DNA of 64,000 nt from Scandinavium lactucae (GTDB lineage: Bacteria; Pseudomonadota; Gammaproteobacteria; Enterobacterales; Enterobacteriaceae), in NCBI RefSeq assembly GCF_033843265.1, contig NZ_JAWXRD010000029.1:62001-126000 (forward strand). The letters are read 5' to 3'. How positions within the stretch are numbered: the first letter of the stretch is position 1; each line of letters starts with the position of its first letter. Below, in pieces: positions 17,083-24,790 of the stretch. The translations under genes and the position numbers were made by a program. The notes under the pieces were generated by a model. The model searched no databases. It saw only the letters and a list, made by a program, of their open reading frames with translations, and was not told the origin of the DNA.

Positions 17083-18093
17083 ATGTTAACAATCGCATTT
17101 GTCGGTTATGGCAATAGCGTCAGAAACTATCATCTCCCTTTTCTTGCTTATCAAGAAAATATCCGTGTAAAAAAAATATTCCGCCGGGAGGAGGATCGTG
17201 TAAATGACCAAGCCATCGAAAGTTATTATCCAGAAATAGCATTCACTTCAAATTGGAGTGATATTATTGGTGATAAAGAAATCGAACTAGTCGTTGTTTG
17301 CAGTCACATAGATTCTCATGCAGATTATGCATGGAAAATTTTGCGTGCCGGAAAAAATGTATTGGTAGAAAAACCATTTACAAATACGTCGAAAGAGGCA
17401 GAAGAAATTTTCAGCTTTGCCAATGAGAATGGGTTAGTTGCAATGGCCAACCAAAATCGTCGATATGATGGAGACTTCCTGACCCTAAAAAAAGTTATTG
17501 AAAGCGGGAAAGTAGGTAACATAGTTGAACTTCAATCTCATTATAATTATTTCAAGCCGGAGACGGTTAAACCCGGGTTTGATTTATTATATGGGCTTGC
17601 AGTACACACCATAGATCAAGTTTACGCTTTATTTGGTCAACCAGATAAAACTATTCATGATGTCAGAAGTATTTATTTCCCTGGTGAATCAGATGATTTT
17701 ATCGATATTGATTTCTTCTACGGGCATACAAAAGTCACAGTAAAATGCAGTTTGTTTGTTAATACTCCATTCCCTAAATTCACTCTGCATGGTGATAAAG
17801 GAAGCTTTATTAAGTATAGCAGCGGTCATCAGTATAAATCTCCAAATGGACCTACTACAATAAATTTAGAACGTGAAGACCTAGATAATTGGGGAACACT
17901 CTCCTACGTTGATGAAGCAGGTGTTGAGCATATTGAACGCGTTCCCTCTGAAATTACTGATTATGGCCTTTTGTATCAGGGGTTGTACCAGGCTATTAAA
18001 TATAACAAACCCAAACCAGTGACTGATATTGAGGTACTGGGGGTCTTGCACACCCTGGAAGCAGGTTTAGCAGCAGCAAAAAAACAGAATTAA
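17083..18093 (+). CDS. Gfo/Idh/MocA-family oxidoreductase (YhhX-like)
   Basis: A 336-residue NAD(P)-dependent oxidoreductase. It has an N-terminal Rossmann fold (AFVGYGNSVRNYHLPF), the EKPFTNT motif (about residues 100-106) with the family's catalytic Lys, and a C-terminal substrate domain with YGLAVHTIDQ, whose His is commonly catalytic. It resembles E. coli YhhX throughout. AAGGA lies 8 nt before ATG, and the next gene starts 10 bp after its stop, indicating one transcript with the EIIC gene. It probably oxidises a sugar or sugar phosphate brought in by the PTS; the substrate is not recognisable. Confidence 0.87.
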   Translation: MLTIAFVGYGNSVRNYHLPFLAYQENIRVKKIFRREEDRVNDQAIESYYPEIAFTSNWSDIIGDKEIELVVVCSHIDSHADYAWKILRAGKNVLVEKPFTNTSKEAEEIFSFANENGLVAMANQNRRYDGDFLTLKKVIESGKVGNIVELQSHYNYFKPETVKPGFDLLYGLAVHTIDQVYALFGQPDKTIHDVRSIYFPGESDDFIDIDFFYGHTKVTVKCSLFVNTPFPKFTLHGDKGSFIKYSSGHQYKSPNGPTTINLEREDLDNWGTLSYVDEAGVEHIERVPSEITDYGLLYQGLYQAIKYNKPKPVTDIEVLGVLHTLEAGLAAAKKQN

Positions 18094-18103
18094 GGATAGG
18101 AAG

Positions 18104-19084
18104 ATGAAGATTGCCACGACAGGTACTGGAAACATTGTTGCCTTATTTATTGAGGCTGCAAACGCGAACCATGATGTCGAATGTGTGTCCGTTTTTTCGA
18201 GAAATGCACTGCGCGCTAAAGCCTTTGCGAATGAATGTGGTATTGCACACTCAACAGATGACTGGGATGAACTGCTGGCTAGTACAGATACTGATTTTAT
18301 TTACATCGCCACACCTAACAGCCTGCACTTTCAACAAGCAAAACAGGCATTACAACGGGGTAAAAATGTTATCTGTGAAAAACCATTTACCTCAACACGT
18401 TCTGAATTACTCGAACTGATAGGCATCGCCAAAAGCAAAAATTTATTTTTGTTTGAAGCTATATCTACTATTCACATGCCAAATTTTTTAAAAATTTTCG
18501 AACTACTACCAGACGTGGGTAGAATTAAGTTGTTAAATTGCAGCTACAGCCAGTTTTCTAGTAAGTACAATTCTTTCCTTGACCAGCAAAACCCTAATGT
18601 CTTCAATCCCCAGTTTTCTGGGGGAGCTTTAATGGATATTAATATTTATAATCTCCATTTTATTCATAGACTATTTGGTACTCCCATCCAGGTAAACTAT
18701 CTGGCCAATATCGCTGATAATGGAATTGATACTTCAGGTATTGTGACTTTACGTTACGCAGATTTTGTAGCGACTTGTATTGGTACTAAAGATTCCAATG
18801 GAATCAATTACGCTCAAATCCAGGGAGAAAAAGGCTATCTTAATGTGTCACAGGGCGCTAACGGATGTCAGAGTATATATCTGAATTGTAATGGTGTAGA
18901 AAAAACCATTAATATTCAAAATCAAAATAACCGTTTATTCTACGAGATTGAGACTTTTAAACACATTTACAGTCAGCGTGATTATAAATCCTGTTACGCG
19001 TTATTAGAGCATAGCCTGCAAGTAATGGATACCGTAGAAAAGGCCAGAAAATCCGCAGGGATTTATTTTCCAGCAGACAGTTGA
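18104..19084 (+). CDS. Gfo/Idh/MocA-family oxidoreductase
   Basis: A 326-residue second member of the family, clearly different from its neighbour. The Rossmann motif is TGTGNIVALFIEAAN, the CEKPFTST motif is near residues 90-97, and the substrate-domain signature is SGGALMDINIYNLHFIHRLFG (about 165-185). GGAAG directly precedes the ATG. Paired Gfo/Idh enzymes in sugar loci often perform an oxidation and a matching reduction on the same sugar ring, which is the best guess here. It ends the AT-rich cluster; no obvious terminator follows, and the next 330 bp hold repeats and the qnr promoter. Confidence 0.86.
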   Translation: MKIATTGTGNIVALFIEAANANHDVECVSVFSRNALRAKAFANECGIAHSTDDWDELLASTDTDFIYIATPNSLHFQQAKQALQRGKNVICEKPFTSTRSELLELIGIAKSKNLFLFEAISTIHMPNFLKIFELLPDVGRIKLLNCSYSQFSSKYNSFLDQQNPNVFNPQFSGGALMDINIYNLHFIHRLFGTPIQVNYLANIADNGIDTSGIVTLRYADFVATCIGTKDSNGINYAQIQGEKGYLNVSQGANGCQSIYLNCNGVEKTINIQNQNNRLFYEIETFKHIYSQRDYKSCYALLEHSLQVMDTVEKARKSAGIYFPADS

Positions 19085-19242
19085 TTTCAGGCTGGCATAG
19101 CATCCTTTATAGTTAAATTTCATCTTAACGTTAGTACGACATTATATTCATTTGTCTTAACCGCCAGTAAAGGATAGATGTTCGCGGCAGATATGAAAGC
19201 GCCGCGTTGGGAAACGGGGAAAGTCGCGCACTAAAACCAAAC

Positions 19243-19319
19243 GCCCGGTGGCGCTCACGCTTACCGGGTCAACCTAAGCACAGCCGCGTAGGCCCGTGCA
19301 AACGCAGTGCCGCCGGGCA
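19243..19319. repeat. Inverted pair of REP elements (BIME)
   Basis: GCCCGGTGGCGCTCACGCTTACCGGG (from 19243) is followed by an inverted copy ending GTGCCGCCGGGCA at 19319. Related REP units recur after qnr, ygiC, ubiK and ureG in this window. In the 336-bp gene-free stretch 19085-19420 I otherwise see only the LexA box. Confidence 0.75.
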
Positions 19320-19394
19320 ATGGCGGTAATCAAGAGGCCCCCGGTTAGCCGGGGTAGCCCATGACGTTAAATTCGTTTACCATGACCTTATTTA

Positions 19395-19410
19395 CTGTAT
19401 AAAAAAACAG
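19395..19410 (+). promoter_or_regulatory. LexA (SOS) box of qnr
   Basis: CTGTATAAAAAAACAG, a perfect CTG-N10-CAG LexA site, ends 10 bp before the qnr ATG. The same arrangement is known for qnrB genes, which are induced by DNA damage and by quinolones through RecA/LexA (established knowledge). Confidence 0.9.
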
Positions 19411-19420
19411 GTTTATGCCT

Positions 19421-20065
19421 ATGACACTCGCGCTGACTGCCGAAAAAATTGAAAGAAACCGCTTCACTGGGCTGAAAGTAGAAAACAGCACGTTTCATCA
19501 CTGTGATTTCTCTGGCGCTGACCTGACCGGCACTGAGTTTATCGGCTGTCAGTTTTATGACCGCGAAAGTCAAAAAGGATGCAATTTCAGCCGCGCTATC
19601 CTGAAAGATGCAATTTTCAAAGATTGTGATTTGTCGATGGCGGACTTCAGAAATGCCAGTGCTCTGGGTATCGAAATTCGTGGCTGCCTCGCTCAAGGCT
19701 CAGATTTTCGCGGCACCAGCTTTATGAATATGATTACGACACGCACCTGGTTTTGCAGTGCCTATATCACTAACACCAACCTTAGCTATGCCAATTTTTC
19801 GAAGGCGGTACTTGAGAAGTGTGAACTGTGGGAAAACCGTTGGATTGGAACCCAGATCCTGGGTGCGACGTTTAGTGGCTCAGACCTTTCAGGTGGTGAA
19901 TTTTCCTCCTTCGATTGGCGTGCTGCCAACGTTACGCATTGCGATCTGACCAATTCAGAATTGGGTGATTTAGATGTGCGGAGTGTTGATTTACAAGGCG
20001 TCAAATTGGATAGCTACCAGGTGTCATTGATAATGGACAGGCTTGGGATAGCGATTATCGGCTAG
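19421..20065 (+). CDS. qnr: Quinolone resistance pentapeptide repeat protein, QnrB/QnrE-like
   Basis: A 214-residue right-handed quadrilateral beta-helix made of pentapeptide repeats (pattern A(D/N)LXX, e.g. FSGADLTGTEF, LSMADFRNAS). It mimics DNA and protects gyrase and topoisomerase IV from quinolones. Length and sequence match QnrB-type proteins closely, including loop A (YDRESQKG, 46-53), loop B (MNMITTRTWFCS, 102-113) and the C-terminal dimer helix. ATG at 19421 gives the standard start; an in-frame ATG lies 6 bp upstream. It is under a LexA box and convergent with parE. No insertion sequence or integron is near, so it appears to be a resident chromosomal gene. The allele class cannot be assigned without alignment. 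Confidence 0.93.
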   Translation: MTLALTAEKIERNRFTGLKVENSTFHHCDFSGADLTGTEFIGCQFYDRESQKGCNFSRAILKDAIFKDCDLSMADFRNASALGIEIRGCLAQGSDFRGTSFMNMITTRTWFCSAYITNTNLSYANFSKAVLEKCELWENRWIGTQILGATFSGSDLSGGEFSSFDWRAANVTHCDLTNSELGDLDVRSVDLQGVKLDSYQVSLIMDRLGIAIIG

Positions 20066-20086
20066 CCAATTATGGGTAGCCGGCGT

Positions 20087-20114
20087 GACCGGTAGCGCTA
20101 ACGCTTACCGGGCC
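20087..20114. repeat. REP-like element
   Basis: ACCGGTAGCGCTAACGCTTACCGGGCC follows qnr and matches the REP unit at 19243, so qnr is bracketed by REP copies. Confidence 0.65.
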
Positions 20115-20141
20115 TGTACCGAACGCCCGTTCCCCAGGCAT

Positions 20142-20170
20142 AAAAAAACCGGCGCATTCGCCGGTTTTTT
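20142..20170. terminator. Bidirectional terminator between qnr and parE
   Basis: A stem of AAAAAACCGGCG with its complement (ending at 20170) and a CATT loop has T-runs on both strands. It can end both the qnr and parE transcripts. Confidence 0.85.
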
Positions 20171-20186
20171 ATCGTACGCAGCGGGC

Positions 20187-22079
20187 TCAGACGTCGAGAT
20201 CCGCCATGTCGCCTTTTTCCTGCAGCCAGTTACGGCGGTCTTCAGAACGTTTCTTGGCAAGCAGCATGTCCATCATCGCGTCGGTCTGCTTATCTGCATC
20301 GTCGTCGATGAACAGCTGCACCAGGCGGCGGGTGTTCGGATCGAGCGTGGTTTCACGCAGCTGCAATGGGTTCATTTCACCCAGACCTTTAAAGCGCTGG
20401 ACGTTCGGCTTGCCTTTCTTACGCTTGAGCTGATCCAGCACACCTTCTTTTTCCTGCTCGTCGAGGGCGTAATAGACTTCTTTACCCAAATCGATGCGGT
20501 ACAGCGGCGGCATCGCCACGTACACGTGTCCGGCTTTCACCACGTGGCGGAAATGTTTCACGAACAGCGCGCACAGCAGGGTGGCAATGTGCAGCCCATC
20601 GGAGTCCGCATCCGCAAGGATACAGATCTTGCCGTAGCGCAGTTGGCTCAGATCGTCGCTGTCCGGATCGATACCGATCGCCACGGAGATGTCGTGCACT
20701 TCCTGCGAGGCCAGCACTTCATCGGAGGACACTTCCCAGGTATTAAGGATCTTACCTTTCAGCGGCATGATCGCCTGATACTCACGGTCACGTGCCTGTT
20801 TGGCAGAGCCGCCCGCCGAGTCACCTTCGACCAGGAACAGCTCGGTGCGGTTTAAATCCTGTGCAGTACAGTCGGCCAGTTTGCCCGGCAGCGCAGGGCC
20901 GCTGGTCAGTTTCTTACGCACCACTTTTTTGGCGGCACGCAGACGGCGCTGGGCGCTGGAAATCGCCATTTCAGCCAGCATTTCTGCCGCCTGAACGTTC
21001 TGGTTCAGCCACAGGCTAAACGCATCTTTCACTATGCCGGAGACAAAGGCCGCACACTGGCGCGACGAGAGACGCTCTTTGGTCTGTCCGGCGAACTGCG
21101 GATCCTGCATTTTCACCGACAGCACGTAGGCGCAGCGATCCCAGATATCTTCCGCCGACAGCTTCACGCCGCGCGGCAGGATGTTGCGGTATTCGCAGAA
21201 CTCGCGCATCGCATCCAACAGACCCTGACGCAGGCCGTTGACGTGCGTCCCGCCCTGCATGGTCGGGATCAGGTTGACGTAGCTTTCGGTCAGCAGTTCC
21301 CCGCCTTCCGGCAGCCACAGCAGCGCCCAGTCAACCGCTTCGGTATCACTGGCAATACTGCCGACGAACGGTTTTTCTGGCAGCAGCGGCAGGCCATTCA
21401 CCGCTTCGCACAGGTAGTCGTTCAGACCATCGGCGTAACACCAGGTCTGCTCGCTGTTGTTCACTTTGTCTTTAAAGACGATTTCCACGCCAGGGCACAG
21501 CACCGCTTTCGCTTTCAGCAAATGCGTCAGGCGGGAAACGGAGAAGCGGGGGCTGTCGAAGAAGCTTTCATCCGGCCAGAAGTGGACGCTGGTCCCGGTG
21601 TTGCGTTTCCCGACGGTGCCAGTGACGTGCAGGTCTTCCACTTTGTCGCCGTTTTCAAAGGCGATGGTGTAAATCTGACCGTCACGACGCACGTTCACTT
21701 CCACGCGTTTTGATAGGGCGTTGACCACCGAAATCCCTACGCCGTGCAGGCCGCCGGAGAACTGGTAGTTTTTATTGGAGAATTTACCACCCGCATGCAG
21801 ACGGCAGAGGATCAGTTCCACGGCGGGAACCCCCTCTTCCGGGTGGATATCGACCGGCATGCCACGACCGTCGTCGATAACTTCTAACGACTGATCGGCA
21901 TGTAAGATAACTTCCACGCGCTTGGCGTGGCCCGCCAGTGCCTCATCCACACTGTTATCAATAACTTCCTGACCTAAATGGTTAGGACGAGTGGTGTCGG
22001 TGTACATCCCCGGACGGCGGCGAACCGGCTCAAGCCCGGTGAGTACCTCAATGGCATCAGCGTTGTAAGATTGGGTCAT
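20187..22079 (-). CDS. parE: DNA topoisomerase IV subunit B
   Basis: A 630-residue ATPase subunit, the same length as E. coli ParE. Its GHKL ATP site includes DNSVDEA and DDGRGMPVD, and the Toprim domain shows EGDSAGGSAKQARDR and DADSDGLHIATL. It drives strand passage with ParC. The C-terminus ends WLQEKGDMADLDV. It heads the parE-yqiA-cpdA-yqiB-nudF gene group of E. coli as the most downstream member, separated from yqiA by 27 bp. A qnr gene converges on it from the left. Confidence 0.98.
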   Translation of the reverse strand: MTQSYNADAIEVLTGLEPVRRRPGMYTDTTRPNHLGQEVIDNSVDEALAGHAKRVEVILHADQSLEVIDDGRGMPVDIHPEEGVPAVELILCRLHAGGKFSNKNYQFSGGLHGVGISVVNALSKRVEVNVRRDGQIYTIAFENGDKVEDLHVTGTVGKRNTGTSVHFWPDESFFDSPRFSVSRLTHLLKAKAVLCPGVEIVFKDKVNNSEQTWCYADGLNDYLCEAVNGLPLLPEKPFVGSIASDTEAVDWALLWLPEGGELLTESYVNLIPTMQGGTHVNGLRQGLLDAMREFCEYRNILPRGVKLSAEDIWDRCAYVLSVKMQDPQFAGQTKERLSSRQCAAFVSGIVKDAFSLWLNQNVQAAEMLAEMAISSAQRRLRAAKKVVRKKLTSGPALPGKLADCTAQDLNRTELFLVEGDSAGGSAKQARDREYQAIMPLKGKILNTWEVSSDEVLASQEVHDISVAIGIDPDSDDLSQLRYGKICILADADSDGLHIATLLCALFVKHFRHVVKAGHVYVAMPPLYRIDLGKEVYYALDEQEKEGVLDQLKRKKGKPNVQRFKGLGEMNPLQLRETTLDPNTRRLVQLFIDDDADKQTDAMMDMLLAKKRSEDRRNWLQEKGDMADLDV

Positions 22080-22106
22080 GGTTTTTTCACGCGTGTTGAG
22101 GGCTGA

Positions 22107-22682
22107 TTAACGCAGCCCCAGAAAATCGATAATCTGTGTGAAATGATCTTCAAAGTCGGTAAATGCATGATTGCCGCCCTCCTCGACCGTTTGACGACAG
22201 GAGGCGTAGTAATCCACAGCCTGGCGATAATCAAGCACTTCGTCGCCCGTCTGTTGCAGCAGCCAGAGCAGGTCCGGCGCTTCGAGCGGGTCAATTTGCA
22301 TCACTTTCAGATCGTAAATATGGCGTGACTCTAGCACATATTGCTCCCCGGTGTAGGGATTCTCATTGTGACCCAGATAGCCCGTGAGCAGCTCAAATGG
22401 ACGCACCGCCGGGTTCACAACCACAGCGGGCAGCATGAAGCATTGGGACAGCCAGGTGGCGTAATAGCCGCCCAGCGATGAGCCCACAATTCCGAGCGGT
22501 GCCCCGCCGTGTTGCAGGACCAATTTCTCCAGTAGTTCAGCCGCCTCAGCCGGAAATGCTGGCAGCTGTGGCACCACCATGTCGATATCCGGATGGTGCT
22601 CAGCGAGCCATGATTTCATGGCCGTCGCTTTTGCCGAGCGCGGCGAGCTGTTAAACCCGTGGAGATAGAGAAGCGTAGACAT
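22107..22682 (-). CDS. yqiA: Esterase YqiA
   Basis: A 191-residue alpha/beta-hydrolase of the YqiA/UPF0227 family with the oxyanion strand LYLHGFNSSP at the start, nucleophile motif GSSLGG (about residues 69-74) and a His near the end (GGNHAFTDF). The E. coli protein hydrolyses short acyl esters; its natural substrate is unknown. The ATG at 22682 shares one base with the cpdA stop (TGATG), so translation is coupled; upstream in-frame codons overlap cpdA and lack similarity. Confidence 0.94.
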   Translation of the reverse strand: MSTLLYLHGFNSSPRSAKATAMKSWLAEHHPDIDMVVPQLPAFPAEAAELLEKLVLQHGGAPLGIVGSSLGGYYATWLSQCFMLPAVVVNPAVRPFELLTGYLGHNENPYTGEQYVLESRHIYDLKVMQIDPLEAPDLLWLLQQTGDEVLDYRQAVDYYASCRQTVEEGGNHAFTDFEDHFTQIIDFLGLR

Positions 22683-23509
22683 CAGTATCCTTCTGAAGCA
22701 GTGTCCGGGCGGAACTGCGCGCCATCCAGGCGGCAAACTTCGGTGGTCAACATGCCATCGGCATGCAGTTCCAGCCAACGCCAGCCTGGGGCAATAGTAT
22801 CAAGTGTAAAGTTCGCACAGTGGGGTTTGAACTGCACGCAGGTAGATGGCGTGGCCATCATTCGGCGACCGTTCCACTCGATGTCCATTTCCTGATGGAT
22901 ATGGCCACAGAGCAAATTTTTTACCCGCGGAAAACGCATTAAAACGCGATCGAGCGCCCCGGCGTTTCGCAGACTGTGCTGATCCAGCCAGCTGCATCCC
23001 GACGGATGCGGATGATGATGCAGCAGCAATAACGTGTTTCGCTCAGGGGATTCGGTCAGGCGCTGCTCCAGCCAGTCGAGCTGAAAATCGCTCAGTTCAC
23101 CGTGCGGCACACCGAAAACCTGGCTGTCGAGCATCAGAATTTGCCAGTGATCGCCAGCATAAACACGTTTTGCGGGCGAAATTCCGGCGTCTTGCAGGGC
23201 ACTGTACATGGCGGGTTGGAAATCATGGTTACCGGGTAACCAGACGCAGGGCGCGGCGAATCCCGCGATGCCTTCAGCAAAGTGCTGATAGGCCGCAGAA
23301 GAGTGATCCTGTGCTAAATCCCCTGTGGCGACAACCAGATCGCACTCACGCTGCGAGGCGCGGATGGCCGCCAGAACGGCCTGGTAGCTATCCCAGGTGT
23401 TCACCCCTAACAACGTTTCATGTTTTTCAGCAAACAGGTGAGTATCAGTAATTTGTAAGATTCTAACCCTGGCCCCACCAGCCAGAGAGAGATTTAACAG
23501 GCTTTCCAA
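22682..23509 (-). CDS. cpdA: 3',5'-cyclic AMP phosphodiesterase
   Basis: A 275-residue metallophosphoesterase that hydrolyses cAMP to AMP and so lowers CRP activity. Motifs in order: ITDTHLF (I), GDLAQDHS (II), PGNHDF (III), LLHHHPHP and CGHIHQ (metal-binding histidines). Length equals E. coli CpdA. It is translationally coupled to yqiA and lies 24 bp downstream of yqiB in one operon. Confidence 0.97.
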   Translation of the reverse strand: MESLLNLSLAGGARVRILQITDTHLFAEKHETLLGVNTWDSYQAVLAAIRASQRECDLVVATGDLAQDHSSAAYQHFAEGIAGFAAPCVWLPGNHDFQPAMYSALQDAGISPAKRVYAGDHWQILMLDSQVFGVPHGELSDFQLDWLEQRLTESPERNTLLLLHHHPHPSGCSWLDQHSLRNAGALDRVLMRFPRVKNLLCGHIHQEMDIEWNGRRMMATPSTCVQFKPHCANFTLDTIAPGWRWLELHADGMLTTEVCRLDGAQFRPDTASEGY

Positions 23510-23533
23510 ATGGTGTCCTTAGGTTTCACGACG

Positions 23534-23956
23534 CTAGTAAACCGGAATCGCCATCGCTCCATGTGCTAAACAGTACCTTAGCCAATCGGCCAAAAACTGG
23601 TTAATTTGATGCTTTTCGTCGCGCTGATGCAACTTTTTATTCGGATAATCATAGCGTGCTTTGAAGCGGAAAATCTGCTGAGTCGAACACACTTCGGCCA
23701 CCATCGCGTCATGGTAAAGGCGCACCGACATTGATGGCAGGCTCCAGTAGCTCACCGCCGGAACGGTCTGCTCAATTTCCACCAGAGTAGTGTAGCGGGT
23801 TGATTCGCTTATCGTTAACCGGTATTGCGCATTGGCCACCTGATAGCTCACCGTTTCGCCGGGTGCGTCCGTTTTAGGCAGCAGTCGGCGCAGCTGCGCG
23901 AAATTGGTTTCGCACAGACGCATCATTTCAGGGAAGTCAGGTGTATAGCGCTTCAT
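23534..23956 (-). CDS. yqiB: Uncharacterised protein YqiB (DUF1249)
   Basis: A 140-residue cytosolic protein of the DUF1249 family, the same length as E. coli YqiB. Conserved elements include PDFPEMMRLCETNF at the start and ARYDYPNKKLHQRDEKHQIN in the middle. The function is unknown. The start at 23956 overlaps the nudF stop as ATGA, and the in-frame codons upstream lie inside nudF. Its constant position between nudF and cpdA suggests a link to nucleotide metabolism, but this is only context. Confidence 0.93.
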   Translation of the reverse strand: MKRYTPDFPEMMRLCETNFAQLRRLLPKTDAPGETVSYQVANAQYRLTISESTRYTTLVEIEQTVPAVSYWSLPSMSVRLYHDAMVAEVCSTQQIFRFKARYDYPNKKLHQRDEKHQINQFLADWLRYCLAHGAMAIPVY

Positions 23957-24585
23957 TTTGTCCACTCGTTTCGTAATGCCTGATAATGCAATTGCAGCCA
24001 TTGCAGGGCGATGACAGAGGCTGCGTTATCGATTTTTCCCTCTTCAACCCACTGGTATGCCTGTTCCCTGCTTACCACATGAACCCGAATGTCTTCGTTT
24101 TCATCCGCCAGACCGTGAATACCTTGCGCGGTCGAGGCGTCCACTTCGCCCACCAGAATGGTTAAACGCTCACTCGTTCCGCCCGGGCTTGCCAGGTAGC
24201 TCAGCATCGGTTTGATGCGCCTAACGTCGAGACCGGCTTCTTCCACCGCTTCACGACGGGCGACGTCTTCCGGGCTTTCCCCTTCCTCTATCATCCCGGC
24301 GACCATCTCCATCAGCCACGGGCTTTCGCTTGCGTCATATGCGGCGATACGAATCTGTTCGACCAGCACCACTTCATCACGCACTGGGTCAAAGGGTAGC
24401 AAGACTGCAGCGTGCCCGCGCTCAAAAATTTCACGACGCACTTCGCCACTCATTTCTCCGTTGAATAAACGGTGACGAAATCGGTACAGATCTATCGAAA
24501 AAAAACCGCTGTAAAGCGTTTCCCGTGCAATAATTTCTACATCGTTTTTGCCGTAAGTTACGATAGATTGATTTTTTTGGGTCAT
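23953..24585 (-). CDS. nudF: ADP-ribose pyrophosphatase
   Basis: A 210-residue Nudix hydrolase that cleaves ADP-ribose to AMP and ribose 5-phosphate. The Nudix box GX5EX7REUXEEXGU is intact, beginning GMIEEGESPEDV and ending REAVEEAGL (about residues 97-119). It is the first gene of the leftward operon and is divergent from tolC across 205 bp that hold a mar/sox/rob box. Confidence 0.97.
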   Translation of the reverse strand: MTQKNQSIVTYGKNDVEIIARETLYSGFFSIDLYRFRHRLFNGEMSGEVRREIFERGHAAVLLPFDPVRDEVVLVEQIRIAAYDASESPWLMEMVAGMIEEGESPEDVARREAVEEAGLDVRRIKPMLSYLASPGGTSERLTILVGEVDASTAQGIHGLADENEDIRVHVVSREQAYQWVEEGKIDNAASVIALQWLQLHYQALRNEWTK

Positions 24586-24689
24586 CGTCGATGTCCTGAT
24601 GTGTTACGTGGTGATGAAAACAGTGATTTCAGGTCTCTGAGACTACTGTTTTACTTACGCTGTGGTAGATTGGTGCAAATTAACGCCAG

Positions 24690-24708
24690 ATGGCACGATA
24701 CGCCAACT
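24690..24708 (+). promoter_or_regulatory. mar/sox/rob box upstream of tolC
   Basis: ATGGCACGATACGCCAACT matches the marbox pattern AYNGCACNNWNNRYYAAAY at all but one specified position. It lies 82 bp before the tolC ATG, at the place of the known E. coli tolC marbox. MarA, SoxS and Rob would activate tolC here. Confidence 0.72.
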
Positions 24709-24790
24709 TTTTACGCGTCCGGACTCTGGTACAATCGACGAATCTTTCTGAATTAGATCAGCGCTAAATGCTTCACAACAAGGAATGCAA

